Shown here: one piece after another, positions 52,438 to 62,474 of the stretch
Position numbering within the stretch: the first letter of the stretch is position 1
How the letters are laid out: each line of letters starts with the position of its first letter
NCBI RefSeq assembly: GCF_007829835.1
Contig: NZ_VIWP01000003.1
Location: 905,929 to 969,928 of the forward strand
Direction: 5' to 3'
Length of the DNA stretch: 64,000 bases
Source: Neorhizobium alkalisoli
GTDB taxonomy: Bacteria > Pseudomonadota > Alphaproteobacteria > Rhizobiales > Rhizobiaceae
The notes under the pieces: generated by a model
Database searches by the model: none
Told to the model about the DNA's origin: nothing
The model's input: the letters and a program-made list of their open reading frames with translations, nothing else
Position numbers and translations under genes: made by a program

Positions 52438-53889
52438 ATGGCAGACACCAACTATCCGGTTTATGGCGAAATCACCGGCCCGATCGTAATGATCGGCTTC
52501 GGTTCGATCGGTCGCGGCACGCTGCCGCTGATCGAGCGCCACTTCAAGTTCGACAAGAGCCGGTTGGTCGTCATCGACCCGCGCGAAGAGCCCTCCGACA
52601 TGGAGATCCTCAAGCAGCACGGCGTCCGCCACATCAAGGAATACGTCACCAAGGAGAACTACAAGGATCTCCTGAAGCCGCTCCTGACCGAAGGCGAAGG
52701 CCAGGGCTTCTGCGTCAACCTGTCGGTCGATACCGGCTCGCTCGACCTGATGAAGCTCTGCCGCAAGCTCGACGTTCTTTACATCGACACGGTCGTCGAG
52801 CCCTGGCTCGGCTTCTACTTCGACAAGAACATGAAGAATTCCGAGCGCACCAACTACGCGCTTCGTGAAACCGTCCGCAAGGAAAAGGCCAAGAGCCCGG
52901 GCGGCACGACCGCCGTTTCCACCTGCGGCGCAAACCCGGGCATGGTCTCCTGGTTCGTCAAGCAGGCGCTGGTCAACCTCGCCAACGATATCGGCGTCAA
53001 GTTCGACGAGCCGGATCAGCATGACCGCGAAGGCTGGGCCAAGCTGATGAAGAAGCTCGGCGTCAAGGGCGTCCACATTGCCGAGCGCGATACCCAGCTG
53101 ACCAAGAACCCGAAGCCGCTCAACGTCTTCTGGAATACCTGGTCGGTCGAAGGCTTCATCTCGGAAGGCATGCAGCCGGCCGAACTCGGCTGGGGCACCC
53201 ATGAGAACTGGATGCCGAAGAACGCTAAGAAGCACAAGAAGGGCTGCCAGGCCGCCATCTATCTGGAACAGCCGGGCGCCAACACCCGCGTCCGCACCTG
53301 GTGCCCGACGCCGGGTCCGCAGTATGGCTTCCTCGTTACCCATAACGAGTCCATCTCGATCGCCGACTATTTCACGGTGCGCGACAAGGACGGCGAAGTG
53401 ACCTTCCGCCCGACCTGCCACTACGCATACCATCCGGCAAACGATGCAGTCCTGTCGCTGCACGAAATGTTCGGCAATGGCGGCAATCCGCAGCCGGTCC
53501 ATCACGTCCTCGACGAGCATGAACTGGTCGAAGGCCTCGACGAACTCGGCGTGCTGCTCTACGGCCACGAGAAGAACGCCTATTGGTTCGGCTCGCGCCT
53601 GTCGCTGGAAGAAACCCGCCGCATCGCGCCTTACCAGAACGCAACCGGCCTGCAGGTCACCTCGGCCGTTCTCGCCGGCATGGTCTACGCCATCGAAAAC
53701 CCGAAGGCCGGCATCGTCGAAGCCGACGAGATCGACTACAAGCGTTGCCTCGAAGTGCAGCTGCCTTACCTCGGCCCGGTCGAAGGTCACTACACCGACT
53801 GGAACCCGCTCACCGGCCGCCCGGGCCTGTTCCCGGAAGACATCGACGAGAAGGATCCGTGGCAGTTCAAGAACGTTCTCGTTCGCTAA
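52438..53889 (+). CDS. hss: Homospermidine synthase
   Basis: NAD-dependent enzyme making sym-homospermidine from putrescine, the common long polyamine of rhizobia. The 483-residue length is typical. It begins YPVYGEITGPIVMIGFGSIG with the dinucleotide-binding loop, then TTAVSTCGANPGMVSWFVKQ and NVFWNTWSVEGFISEGMQPA. AAGGAGAG precedes the ATG. It is a single gene with a clear terminator. Confidence 0.95.
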   Translation: MADTNYPVYGEITGPIVMIGFGSIGRGTLPLIERHFKFDKSRLVVIDPREEPSDMEILKQHGVRHIKEYVTKENYKDLLKPLLTEGEGQGFCVNLSVDTGSLDLMKLCRKLDVLYIDTVVEPWLGFYFDKNMKNSERTNYALRETVRKEKAKSPGGTTAVSTCGANPGMVSWFVKQALVNLANDIGVKFDEPDQHDREGWAKLMKKLGVKGVHIAERDTQLTKNPKPLNVFWNTWSVEGFISEGMQPAELGWGTHENWMPKNAKKHKKGCQAAIYLEQPGANTRVRTWCPTPGPQYGFLVTHNESISIADYFTVRDKDGEVTFRPTCHYAYHPANDAVLSLHEMFGNGGNPQPVHHVLDEHELVEGLDELGVLLYGHEKNAYWFGSRLSLEETRRIAPYQNATGLQVTSAVLAGMVYAIENPKAGIVEADEIDYKRCLEVQLPYLGPVEGHYTDWNPLTGRPGLFPEDIDEKDPWQFKNVLVR

Positions 53890-53911
53890 CAGCCTCGGCA
53901 TGATCTCAAGA

Positions 53912-53942
53912 AACCGCCTGTCTCATCACAGGCGGTTTTTTT
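53912..53942 (+). terminator. Terminator of hss
   Basis: CCGCCTGT (53914-53921), 6-base loop, ACAGGCGG (53928-53935), then seven T (53936-53942). Confidence 0.92.
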
Positions 53943-54048
53943 GTGCGTTGAAAAATCCGGTCTTTCCGGCGCCACATCTTGCATTACATAGTTAGCGGAC
54001 GGCATGGTTCGCCTAGCAAGAACCGGACCGAATCGCGGGAGACAGAAG

Positions 54049-54411
54049 ATGAAATTGAAAGTGAGCCTTGCGCTCGTCGCGGTAGCCGGCCTTTCGGCCT
54101 GCGTTTCCTCGCCGCCGCCGAGCCAGGTGGCCGTCGTTCAGCAGCCGCAGGGTGTCGAAGGCACCTGGGTTGACCCGAACGGCATCGTCTCGACCTTCTC
54201 GGCCGGCACGTTCAACACCCGCGCAAGCGACAGCAATGCCCTGCTCGCATCCGGTACCTACACGACAATGTCCCCGACCCTGGTCGAGATCAACATGACC
54301 TCGCTCGTCCGCAAAACCCAGTCGCGCGTCAACTGCGCGCTCGTCACGCCGAACCAGCTGAACTGCACTCAGGACAGCGGCGCGCAGTTTTCGCTGGCCC
54401 GCCGGACCTGA
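54049..54411 (+). CDS. omp10: Outer-membrane lipoprotein Omp10-type
   Basis: A 120-residue lipoprotein matching Brucella Omp10. Signal peptide VSLALVAVAGLSAC with the lipobox LSAC (Cys about 18), then GVEGTWVDPNGIVSTFSAGT and RVNCALVTPNQLNCTQDSGA, the family core with two conserved Cys. GGGAG precedes ATG 54049. Predicted anchored to the outer membrane; role in envelope integrity inferred from the family. Monocistronic with a terminator. Confidence 0.88.
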   Translation: MKLKVSLALVAVAGLSACVSSPPPSQVAVVQQPQGVEGTWVDPNGIVSTFSAGTFNTRASDSNALLASGTYTTMSPTLVEINMTSLVRKTQSRVNCALVTPNQLNCTQDSGAQFSLARRT

Positions 54412-54438
54412 TCGGACTGCCACCGAATTCAAGCTGAC

Positions 54439-54462
54439 AAACCCCCGCGAGAGCGGGGTTTT
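54439..54462 (+). terminator. Terminator of omp10
   Basis: CCCCGC (54443-54448), GAGA loop, GCGGGG (54453-54458), then TTTT. Confidence 0.8.
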
Positions 54463-54629
54463 CGCGTTTTAGCTGTAAAATATTGCGCCGCAGCCTTGTC
54501 ATATTTGCCTTGAAACCGATTTGCCTTGATGGAAACATGCACTGCACAACGATTGTCATGGTGGGACCTTAAGAACGATCGCAGCGGGCGGCAGGGAACG
54601 CCGTTTGATAAAACTAGGAGAGAGATAAG

Positions 54630-56597
54630 ATGAAAAAGACATTGGGACTGGGGCTTCTGACGGCCTCTGTCATGGCCCTTTCGAGCAGCGCGGCCTTTGC
54701 CGACTTCGAACTCAATATCCTGCACATCAACGACTTCCATTCCCGCATCGAGTCCGTCAACAAATACGACAGCACCTGCTCGGCCGAGGAAGAAGGCAAG
54801 GGCGAATGCTTCGGTGGTGCCGCCCGCCTGCTGACCGCCATCAACCAGACCCGTGACGGCCTGAAGTCGCAGGGCAAGAACGTTCTTCTCTTGAACGCCG
54901 GCGACAATTTCCAGGGTTCGCTCTTCTACACGACCTACAAGGGCGCCGTCGAAGCCGAGATGCTGAACGCCATGAAGTTCGACGCCATGACCGTCGGCAA
55001 CCATGAATTCGACGATTCGGACGATGTGCTCGCGACCTTCCTCGACAAGATCCAGTTCCCGGTCGTCACCGCCAATGTCGTGCCCTCGGCTGCCGCCAAG
55101 ATCGGCAACCGCATCAAGCCGTCGCTCGTCCTCGAAGTCGGCGGCCAGAAGATCGGCATCGTCGGCGCCGTTACCAATGACACGCCCGAGATCGCCAATC
55201 CCGGCCCGAACATCACGATTGCCGACGACGTCGCCAAGATCACCGAAGCCGTCCAGGCTGTGAAGGCGCAAGGCGTCGACAAGATCATCGCGCTCACCCA
55301 TGTCGGTTACCCGCGCGACCTCGCCTTCATTGCAAAGATCCCGGATGTCGATGTTGTTGTCGGCGGCCATACCCACACGCTTCTGTCGAACACGGTCAAG
55401 GGCGCCGAAGGCCCCTACCCGACCTGGGTCGACAATCCGGGCGGCTACAAGGTTCCGGTCGTACAGGCCTTCCAGTACTCGCGTTATCTCGGCGACCTGA
55501 AGGTCGTGTTCGATGATGCCGGCGTGGTGAAGAGCGCCGAAGGCGAGCCGATCCCGGTCGACAAGAGCTTCCAGCCCGACGCCCCGACCGTTGCGCGCAT
55601 CAACGAGCTGAAGGCACCGATCGAGGAGCTGAAGAAGAAGGTCGTCGGTTCCGCCGAAGCTGCCATCGACGGCGACCGCAAGAATTGCCGCGCCAAGGAA
55701 TGCACGATGGGCAACCTGCTCGCCGATGCACAGCTCGACCGCGTCAAGGACCAGGGCATCACCATCTCGATCCAGAATGGCGGCGGTCTGCGCGCCTCGA
55801 TTGATGCCGGCGAAGTCACGATGGGCGAAGTCCTGACGGTTCTGCCGTTCCAGAACACGATCGCAACCTTCCAGATCAAGGGTGCCGATCTCGTCACCGC
55901 GCTCGAAAACGGCGTCAGCCAGATCGACGATGGCGCAGGCCGCTTCCCGCAGGTCGCCGGCATGAAATTCTCCTTCGACAAGTCGAAGCCGGCCGGCGCC
56001 AAGGTCAGCGACGTACAGGTCAAGGAAGGCGATGCCTTCGTCCCGCTCGACCCGGCCAAGACCTACGGCGTCGTCACCAACAACTACGTCCGCACCGGCG
56101 GCGACGGTTTCAAGATCTTCGCAACCGCTGCCCAGAACGCCTATGACTTCGGCCCGAACCTCGAAAATGCCGTGGCCGACTATATCGGCGCCCACAGCCC
56201 CTACAAACCTTACCTCGACGGTCGCATCACCGACCTGACCCCGGCAAGCTATACGCCGCCGGCAAAGCCGGCTCCGGCCGCAGCGCCTGCAGCCCCGGCA
56301 GCAACGCCCGCCCCTGCCGCAACCCCGGCTCCGGCGACAACGGCACAGGCCACCACGCCGGCACCGGCAGCACCTGCGCCCGCCGCTCCGGCTCCTGCTG
56401 CACCGGCAGCAGCAACCGCGCCTGCAAAACCGGCCGGCCCGACCAAGTACACGGTCGTCAAGGGTGACTCGCTCTGGAAGATCGCCGAAAGCCATTTTGG
56501 CAATGGCGAGGACTGGACGAAAATCTCCAAGGCCAATTCGCTGCGCCACCCGAACATCATTCAGGTCGGCGAAGAGCTGGAACTGCCAGCCAAGTAA
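54630..56597 (+). CDS. Periplasmic 5'-nucleotidase (UshA-like) with C-terminal LysM
   Basis: A 655-residue protein with a signal peptide (LGLLTASVMALSSSAAFA, about 6-25). Metallophosphatase domain (about 28-315) with HINDFHSRIE, GDNFQGS, GNHEFDD and GGHTHT; all metal ligands are present. A 5'-nucleotidase C-terminal domain follows (about 340-540, with NGGGLRASIDAG). Then come about 60 Ala/Pro-rich residues and a LysM domain (about 608-655, KYTVVKGDSLWKIAESHFGN). LysM binds peptidoglycan, so the enzyme is probably wall-tethered. Scavenges phosphate or nucleosides. Confidence 0.92.
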   Translation: MKKTLGLGLLTASVMALSSSAAFADFELNILHINDFHSRIESVNKYDSTCSAEEEGKGECFGGAARLLTAINQTRDGLKSQGKNVLLLNAGDNFQGSLFYTTYKGAVEAEMLNAMKFDAMTVGNHEFDDSDDVLATFLDKIQFPVVTANVVPSAAAKIGNRIKPSLVLEVGGQKIGIVGAVTNDTPEIANPGPNITIADDVAKITEAVQAVKAQGVDKIIALTHVGYPRDLAFIAKIPDVDVVVGGHTHTLLSNTVKGAEGPYPTWVDNPGGYKVPVVQAFQYSRYLGDLKVVFDDAGVVKSAEGEPIPVDKSFQPDAPTVARINELKAPIEELKKKVVGSAEAAIDGDRKNCRAKECTMGNLLADAQLDRVKDQGITISIQNGGGLRASIDAGEVTMGEVLTVLPFQNTIATFQIKGADLVTALENGVSQIDDGAGRFPQVAGMKFSFDKSKPAGAKVSDVQVKEGDAFVPLDPAKTYGVVTNNYVRTGGDGFKIFATAAQNAYDFGPNLENAVADYIGAHSPYKPYLDGRITDLTPASYTPPAKPAPAAAPAAPAATPAPAATPAPATTAQATTPAPAAPAPAAPAPAAPAAATAPAKPAGPTKYTVVKGDSLWKIAESHFGNGEDWTKISKANSLRHPNIIQVGEELELPAK

Positions 56598-56634
56598 GGC
56601 CAGCAGCAAAATAGGACGATTTGTCTCGACAATC

Positions 56635-56670
56635 GAGCGGCCCGGGCCTTTCCCGGGCCGCTCTTTGTTT
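56635..56670 (+). terminator. Terminator of the 5'-nucleotidase gene
   Basis: GAGCGGCCCGGG (56635-56646), CCTTT loop, CCCGGGCCGCTC (56652-56663), then TTTGTTT. Confidence 0.92.
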
Positions 56671-56729
56671 CTAAATAAGCCGCAGCAAAGCCTTCGAGCC
56701 GATCAGGGCTCCCACAGAAGAGAACGAGA

Positions 56730-57761
56730 ATGAACCATTCCGCCGCGATGCCTGCCGAGCATCCCAAAATCTCCTTCGGCAAGGTCGGCGTTCTTCTCGT
56801 CAATCTCGGCACGCCCGACGGCACCGACTACAAGTCGATGCGGCGTTATCTCGCCGAATTCCTCTCCGACAAGCGCGTCATCGAATGGTCGCGGCTCTAT
56901 TGGTACCCGATCCTCTATGGCATCGTTCTGAACAAGCGTCCGCAAAAGGTCGGCAAGGCTTATGAGGCAATCTGGAACAAGGATCTGAACGAAAGTTATC
57001 TGCGCACCTATACCCGCAGCCAGGGTGAGAAAATGGCGCAGCGTCTGGCCAACCTCGAAAACGTCGTGGTCGACTGGGGCATGCGTTACGGCAAACCGTC
57101 GATCGCCGAAAAGATCGACGCGCTGAAGGCGCAGGGCTGCGAGAAGATCGTGCTTTTCCCGCTTTACCCGCAATATGCCGCCTCGACGACCGCGACCGTC
57201 AACGACAAGGCCTTCGAGCACCTGATGAAGCTGCGCTGGCAGCCAGCGGTGCGCACCATACCGCACTATCACGACGATCCGGCCTATATCACTGCCCTTG
57301 CCAATTCGGTGCGCCAGACGCTGTCGACGCTCGAATGGGAGCCGCAGATGCTGATCACCTCGTTCCACGGCATCCCGCAATCCTATTTCAAGGCCGGCGA
57401 CCCCTATTACTGTCACTGCCAGAAGACGGCCCGCCTGCTGCGCGAGGAACTGGGTTACACGGACAAGCAGTTCCGCATCACCTTCCAGTCGCGCTTCGGA
57501 CCGGAGGAATGGCTGCAGCCCTATACCGACAAGACCATGGAAAAGCTCGCCTCCGAAGGCATCACGCGGGTGGCGATCATGAACCCCGGCTTCGTTTCGG
57601 ATTGTCTCGAGACGCTGGAAGAGATTGCTGGCGAGGCGGGCGAGATCTTCATGCACCATGGCGGCGAAAAGTTCGTCCATATCCCCTGTCTCAACGATAG
57701 TGACGGCGGCATGGACGTGCTGGAAAAGGTCGTGCGCCGGGAGCTTCAGGGCTGGGCTTGA
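56730..57761 (+). CDS. hemH: Ferrochelatase
   Basis: Inserts iron into protoporphyrin IX, the last step of heme synthesis. The 343-residue protein shows KVGVLLVNLGTPDGTDYKSM, the catalytic His in SFHGIPQSYF, and HCQKTARLLREELG. The final PGFVSDCLETLEEIAGEAG and Glu-rich helix are typical. ATG 56730 has GAGAACGAG upstream. A lipoprotein gene follows 29 bases later. Confidence 0.96.
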   Translation: MNHSAAMPAEHPKISFGKVGVLLVNLGTPDGTDYKSMRRYLAEFLSDKRVIEWSRLYWYPILYGIVLNKRPQKVGKAYEAIWNKDLNESYLRTYTRSQGEKMAQRLANLENVVVDWGMRYGKPSIAEKIDALKAQGCEKIVLFPLYPQYAASTTATVNDKAFEHLMKLRWQPAVRTIPHYHDDPAYITALANSVRQTLSTLEWEPQMLITSFHGIPQSYFKAGDPYYCHCQKTARLLREELGYTDKQFRITFQSRFGPEEWLQPYTDKTMEKLASEGITRVAIMNPGFVSDCLETLEEIAGEAGEIFMHHGGEKFVHIPCLNDSDGGMDVLEKVVRRELQGWA

Positions 57762-57790
57762 GCCGGGCATCAGGGAAAGGGCAGATCGAA

Positions 57791-58333
57791 ATGAGACTTT
57801 CCGTAGCGTCCATGCTGGCATTGTCTCTTGCACTCGGCGCTGCCGGCTGCTCTCAGGCCGATGATCCGCCGAAAGGCCCGCAGAAATTCGCAGCCGAAGC
57901 CTGCCCCTTCACCATCGACATTCCCGGCAATGCCAAGCTTGATTCCAGTGGCATCGAGACCACCGATTTCCAGCCGGAAAAACAGGTCTCCGCCTTCTGG
58001 AATGCGCCCGACACCGAATTTGTTGTCATGTGCATGGGCATTCCGAACTACAAGCTCGATGCCGGTTATGTCGACAATATCTGCAGCCCGAAAAATCCCA
58101 ATCTCGTGGTCGGCAGCATTTGCGGCCCGACGCAGAAATTCGGCGGCGTCGAAGTCGCCATGCCCATGACCGGCCCCGACAGCGGCGTCGCCTATTACTG
58201 GATCTATACCGGCCACAAGGAAGGCAAGGGCCGGCTGAGTTTTCGCGTGGCGACGACGAAATCCAAGCCGGACGATCAGGAAAAGCAGCGGATCGACACG
58301 CTCGCCCAGTCCGTTTTCGAAACGATCCGCTGA
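57791..58333 (+). CDS. Hypothetical lipoprotein
   Basis: A 180-residue lipoprotein. Signal peptide SVASMLALSLALGAAGC with a lipobox ending at Cys about 20, then a soluble beta-rich domain with several Cys (EACPFTIDIPGNAKLDSSG, NICSPKNPNLVVGSICGPT). I recognise no family. It lies 29 bases after hemH on the same strand and may share its transcript. Confidence 0.75.
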   Translation: MRLSVASMLALSLALGAAGCSQADDPPKGPQKFAAEACPFTIDIPGNAKLDSSGIETTDFQPEKQVSAFWNAPDTEFVVMCMGIPNYKLDAGYVDNICSPKNPNLVVGSICGPTQKFGGVEVAMPMTGPDSGVAYYWIYTGHKEGKGRLSFRVATTKSKPDDQEKQRIDTLAQSVFETIR

Positions 58334-58348
58334 GCCTGGCGCAATCCT

Positions 58349-59875
58349 CTATACGAGCGGCAGCTTCAATCCCTTGATGCGGAAATAGTCATCTAGCGCT
58401 TCGGTCGATGCGGCATGCGCGGCGCTTGCGACATAGGTGTCAGGCCGCACGAGATAGACAGCATCCCGCGCCAGCCCGGCATCCTCGAAATCCGTCTGCC
58501 ACGGAAAGATCCAGAGCGGAACGCCGTTTGCGCGGCACCAGTCTTCCAGCAAATGCCCGGCATAACCATAGACATGCACATGCCAGGAAAAATCGCCAAA
58601 CCCGTCATAGTTCGACCGCCCCTCGCCGAGATCGAGCCAGGGCAACCGGTCGCCGCCCCGCACCCGACCCGCCTCGCCCTCACTCAGGAAATCGCCGCGA
58701 TAATCGATCTCCAGCTGCGAGACGGTGCGAAACACCCATTCGCGCAACAGCTCGATCCGGGCCGCAAAAGGTGCCACAACCGGCAGGATGCGGGTGCGGA
58801 CGAAGCGGGCAAGGTTTCCGTCTGACGTCGCCAGCGAAAACACCTCGTCGGTCGTGCCGACAAGTTTTCGCGCAAAGGCGATGCGCTCTTCCTCATAGGT
58901 GTCGAGCAGCCGCGCATCCGCCTCGCCCTTCACCACCGCCTTCAGCTTCCAGGCCAGATTGACCGCATCGCCAATCCCCGTATTCATCCCCTGCCCGCCG
59001 GCCGGGCTATGGATATGGGCGGCATCGCCGAGCAGGAAGGCCCGGCCTTTCCGGAAACGATCGACCACCCGGTGATGTACCCGGTAATGCGAGAACCAGT
59101 TGACCTTCGTCACCTCGATCTTCAGGCTTTCCACCGCCTTGCGATTGACGTCCTCGAACGTCATCTGGCCGGCCTCTGCATCGGTCTCCCTGACGGTGCC
59201 GATCAGCCTTGCCCGCGCCCCCGCATCGAGCGGAAAGATCGCCAGAAAATCCGCACTGTCGAGATCGATATTGAGTTCGCCATTCATCGGCGGCCCCTTG
59301 GCCTCGACATCGGCGACATAAAACGTCTGCTCATAGGTGCCGCCAGGAAAGCCGATGCCGAGCACTTTTCGCACGGTCGAACTGGCGCCGTCGCATCCGG
59401 CAACCCATGCCGCCTCGGCCGTTTCCTCGCGGCCATCCGGCAGCGTCAGATGCGCGATGACGCCATCGGCAGTCTCCTCGAAACCGACAAGCGTCGTATT
59501 CCACTCAATCGTGACACCGGCCGCCTGCAGCCGCTCGGCCAGCAAAGCCTCATGCCTATCCTGCGGGTAGATATGCAGGAAGGGATAACGGGTGTATCGG
59601 GCGCCGGTCTCGTCCAGCGCAACATGCGCCTGCCGCTCGCCGCCGACCCAGAGATTGACGCCGCCGACCTGAAACCCTTCGGTGACCACGGCTTCCGCAA
59701 GACCGGCCTGCGCATAAAACTCCAGCGTCCGCGCATGCACGGCCAGCGCCCTCGAGGCCGTTCCCGGCCCGGATGCCTTGGAAATGATCCGGACCGAAAC
59801 GCCCATCTTCGCCAGCCACAGAGCCAGCACCATTCCGGTCGGCCCGGCACCGACGATGAGTACGTCATGACGCAT
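58349..59875 (-). CDS. FAD-dependent aromatic monooxygenase (PheA/TfdB type)
   Basis: A 508-residue flavoprotein hydroxylase. FAD-binding VLIVGAGPTGMVLALWLAKM at the N-terminus, the DG motif VAGCDGASSTVRKVLGIGFP, and GRAFLLGDAAHIHSPAGGQG with the GD motif. This order and length are those of the phenol 2-monooxygenase/TfdB group. Substrate unknown. GGAGG lies shortly before ATG 59875. Convergent with the lipoprotein gene and unlinked to catabolic genes here. Confidence 0.9.
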   Translation of the reverse strand: MRHDVLIVGAGPTGMVLALWLAKMGVSVRIISKASGPGTASRALAVHARTLEFYAQAGLAEAVVTEGFQVGGVNLWVGGERQAHVALDETGARYTRYPFLHIYPQDRHEALLAERLQAAGVTIEWNTTLVGFEETADGVIAHLTLPDGREETAEAAWVAGCDGASSTVRKVLGIGFPGGTYEQTFYVADVEAKGPPMNGELNIDLDSADFLAIFPLDAGARARLIGTVRETDAEAGQMTFEDVNRKAVESLKIEVTKVNWFSHYRVHHRVVDRFRKGRAFLLGDAAHIHSPAGGQGMNTGIGDAVNLAWKLKAVVKGEADARLLDTYEEERIAFARKLVGTTDEVFSLATSDGNLARFVRTRILPVVAPFAARIELLREWVFRTVSQLEIDYRGDFLSEGEAGRVRGGDRLPWLDLGEGRSNYDGFGDFSWHVHVYGYAGHLLEDWCRANGVPLWIFPWQTDFEDAGLARDAVYLVRPDTYVASAAHAASTEALDDYFRIKGLKLPLV

Positions 59876-59960
59876 CGCATTTCCTCCCTGATCCTCAGAG
59901 ACAGAATCTAGCGCCGGAAACCGCAAGTCAAAGGGAGAAACGGACGATTATCGGTCGATC

Positions 59961-60671
59961 TCAGCGCACTTCTTCCGCCGAGAAACCTGCCGTAGCGGCC
60001 TTCCAGAAATCCGGGTCCTCGTAATCCGTCGGATCCGCGACACCAGCCAGATGAAAGGCCTCGCGCCGCTCGACACAGGTGCCGCAACGGCCACAATGTC
60101 TTGCGCCCCCCTTATAGCAGGACCAGGTTTCGGCAAACGGCGTGTCGTGCTTCGCGCCATCCGTGACGATATCGGCCTTCGATCCGTTCACATAGGGCGC
60201 CAAGAGTTCGACCTTGGCATAACCGTCGAGCGCATGGTTCTGCATCACCTGAAACGCATCGATGAAACCCGGCCGGCAATCCGGATAGATGAAATGGTCG
60301 CCGCCATGCACGGCGATCGCCACCGCATCCGCCTGCCGCGCCGCAGCCACCCCAAAGGCGATCGTCAGCATGATCGCATTGCGGTTCGGCACAACGGTGA
60401 CGCGCATCGTCTCTTCCGCATAATGCCCGTCCGGCACCTCGACATCATCCGTCAGCGCCGAACCGGTCAGCTGCGCGCCGACCGCCGTCATGTCGATGAT
60501 CTGATGAAACACGCCGAGCCGTTTGGCGCAGGCGGCGGCAAAATCGAGTTCCTTGCGGTGGCGCTGGCCATAATCGAAGGAGATCAGGCCGAAAAGATTG
60601 CCCTGTGAAGCGATGCGCTGGGCAAGTGAAACGGAATCCAGTCCGCCCGAGCAGACGACGATGGTTTTCAT
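59961..60671 (-). CDS. queC: 7-cyano-7-deazaguanine synthase
   Basis: ATP-dependent enzyme converting 7-carboxy-7-deazaguanine to preQ0 for queuosine in tRNA. The 236-residue protein has the PP-loop SGGLDS (8-13) and the C-terminal zinc cluster CYKGGARHCGRCGTC. AAGGACAG precedes ATG 60671. The usual queD and queE neighbours are not in this window. Confidence 0.95.
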   Translation of the reverse strand: MKTIVVCSGGLDSVSLAQRIASQGNLFGLISFDYGQRHRKELDFAAACAKRLGVFHQIIDMTAVGAQLTGSALTDDVEVPDGHYAEETMRVTVVPNRNAIMLTIAFGVAAARQADAVAIAVHGGDHFIYPDCRPGFIDAFQVMQNHALDGYAKVELLAPYVNGSKADIVTDGAKHDTPFAETWSCYKGGARHCGRCGTCVERREAFHLAGVADPTDYEDPDFWKAATAGFSAEEVR

Positions 60672-60831
60672 GATTTCTGTCCTTGTTTTGACCGGGTAGG
60701 CTGCGACCGGCATTCAGTTTGCCCCATTTACCCCCTGCCGACGCGCTTGTGAATGGCCTAAGCTTGTGATCGCTCAAAGCCTCCAATAGGATCATCTGAT
60801 TAGAAAATTTGCATTTCATTGGGAGGGTTTC

Positions 60832-61872
60832 ATGATTCTGGGTGGATTTGACATCGTCGTGATTGCGGCCGTCATACTGATCATCCTGATCCTGTTTGCC
60901 GGCATAAAGACGGTGCCGCAGGGGTATCGCTACACGGTCGAGCGTTTTGGCCGCTACACACGCACACTCGATCCCGGCCTCAACCTGATCACACCTTTCA
61001 TCGAGCGCATCGGTTCGCGCATGAGCGTGATGGAACAGGTGCTCAACATCCCGACCCAGGAAGTGATCACCAAGGACAATGCCAGCGTCTCGGCAGACGC
61101 CGTCTCCTTCTATCAGGTCCTCAATCCCGCCCAGGCCGCCTACCAGATCTCCAATCTCGAAAACGCCATCCAGAACCTGACCATGACCAATATCCGCTCG
61201 GTCATGGGCTCGATGGATCTCGACGAACTGCTTTCCAACCGCGAAGTCATCAACGACCGGCTGCTGCGCGTTGTCGACGAGGCGGTCGGGCCCTGGGGCA
61301 TCAAGGTCACTCGCGTCGAGATCAAGGATATCCAGCCGCCGGCCGACCTCGTCCAGTCGATGGGCCGGCAGATGAAGGCCGAGCGCGAGAAACGCGCCCA
61401 GATCCTCGAGGCCGAAGGTTCGCGAAATGCCCAAATCCTGCGCGCCGAAGGCTCCAAGCAGGCCGCCGTTCTCGAGGCCGAAGGCCGCCGCGAAGCTGCC
61501 TTCCGCGAGGCCGAGGCACGCGAGCGTCTGGCCGAAGCCGAGGCCAAGGCGACCCAGTTCGTTTCGCAAGCCATCGCCAGCGGCGACGTGCAGGCGATCA
61601 ACTATTTCGTTGCTCAGAAATACACGGAAGCGCTGATCGAGATCGGCAAGGCGCCGAATTCCAAAATCGTTCTGATGCCGCTCGAGGCATCCTCGATCAT
61701 CGGCTCGCTCGGCGGCATCGGCGCCATCGCCAAGGACGTTTTTGGTGACGGCTCGACGCCGGTTGTCCAGCCGCGCCCACCGGCACCCACCCGCCCGGCA
61801 GCACAACGCCCGACGACGAGCACGACACCCGCGATCAATCCCTTTGATCCGCCGCGGGAGCCGCGCTCATGA
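60832..61872 (+). CDS. SPFH/band 7 membrane protein (QmcA-like)
   Basis: A 346-residue protein with one N-terminal helix ([17 protein letters not shown], about 6-24), an SPFH domain (about 28-185) and a coiled coil rich in EAEG-type repeats (about 190-245). A Pro-rich tail follows. Such proteins form large membrane-edge assemblies tied to membrane-protein quality control. The NfeD gene overlaps its end by four bases, the classic SPFH-NfeD pair. Confidence 0.92.
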   Translation: MILGGFDIVVIAAVILIILILFAGIKTVPQGYRYTVERFGRYTRTLDPGLNLITPFIERIGSRMSVMEQVLNIPTQEVITKDNASVSADAVSFYQVLNPAQAAYQISNLENAIQNLTMTNIRSVMGSMDLDELLSNREVINDRLLRVVDEAVGPWGIKVTRVEIKDIQPPADLVQSMGRQMKAEREKRAQILEAEGSRNAQILRAEGSKQAAVLEAEGRREAAFREAEARERLAEAEAKATQFVSQAIASGDVQAINYFVAQKYTEALIEIGKAPNSKIVLMPLEASSIIGSLGGIGAIAKDVFGDGSTPVVQPRPPAPTRPAAQRPTTSTTPAINPFDPPREPRS

Positions 61873-62327
61873 TCGAGAGCCTTGCGGCCAATCTCGGCCC
61901 ATGGACCTGGTGGATCGTCGGGCTGGTACTGCTGGCCGCCGAGCTTGCAGCGCCGGGCGTTTTTCTCGTCTGGATCGGGCTTGCGGCACTGATCGTCGGC
62001 GCGCTGTCGCTGGCGCTCTGGGATGCGGCTCTTTGGACATGGCAGGTGCAACTTCTGCTGTTCGGCGTGCTGTCCATCGCGCTCGCCATCATCGGCCGCC
62101 GTTTTTATGCCGGCCGCAACCATTCGAGCGACGAGCCTATGCTGAACCGCCGCGGCGAAAGCCTTGTCGGACGCACGGCAATTCTGGCCGAGCCGATCGC
62201 AGAAGGTCGCGGGCGTATCCGCATGGACGATACATGGTGGCCGGTCATGGGGCCGGACCTGCCAGCCGGCAGCCGCGTACGCGTGACGGAAGCGCATGGC
62301 CGTGATTTGAGAGTGGAAGCGGCCTGA
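61869..62327 (+). CDS. NfeD-family membrane protein
   Basis: A 152-residue NfeD1b-type protein: three hydrophobic helices (about 13-35, 38-58, 62-80) and a C-terminal OB-fold (about 95-150, [20 protein letters not shown]). It overlaps the SPFH gene (ATGA), so the two are translationally coupled and should work together at the membrane. Confidence 0.9.
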   Translation: MIESLAANLGPWTWWIVGLVLLAAELAAPGVFLVWIGLAALIVGALSLALWDAALWTWQVQLLLFGVLSIALAIIGRRFYAGRNHSSDEPMLNRRGESLVGRTAILAEPIAEGRGRIRMDDTWWPVMGPDLPAGSRVRVTEAHGRDLRVEAA

Positions 62328-62360
62328 ACGGCCATCGGCGAAGAGGTAAGCCTCTCGCGC

Positions 62361-62448
62361 AGCGTCATCCTCTGGTTTGTCCAGAGGATCTAACCACATC
62401 AATCATTCCTATGTGGACAGATGCTCGGGGCAAGCCCGAGCATGACGG
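62361..62448. repeat. Twin-hairpin intergenic repeat
   Basis: Two hairpins in series: ATCCTCTGG/CCAGAGGAT (62367-62389, 5-base loop) and ATGCTCGGG/CCCGAGCAT (62421-62443, 5-base loop). They lie between the convergent NfeD and kdsD genes. The second resembles the GCTCGGG-CAAG-CCCGAGC motif I recall as a widespread Rhizobiales intergenic repeat. They may also act as a two-way terminator. Confidence 0.65.
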
Positions 62449-62474
62449 AAGTCAGGGTTAACCGCCCGGTAATG

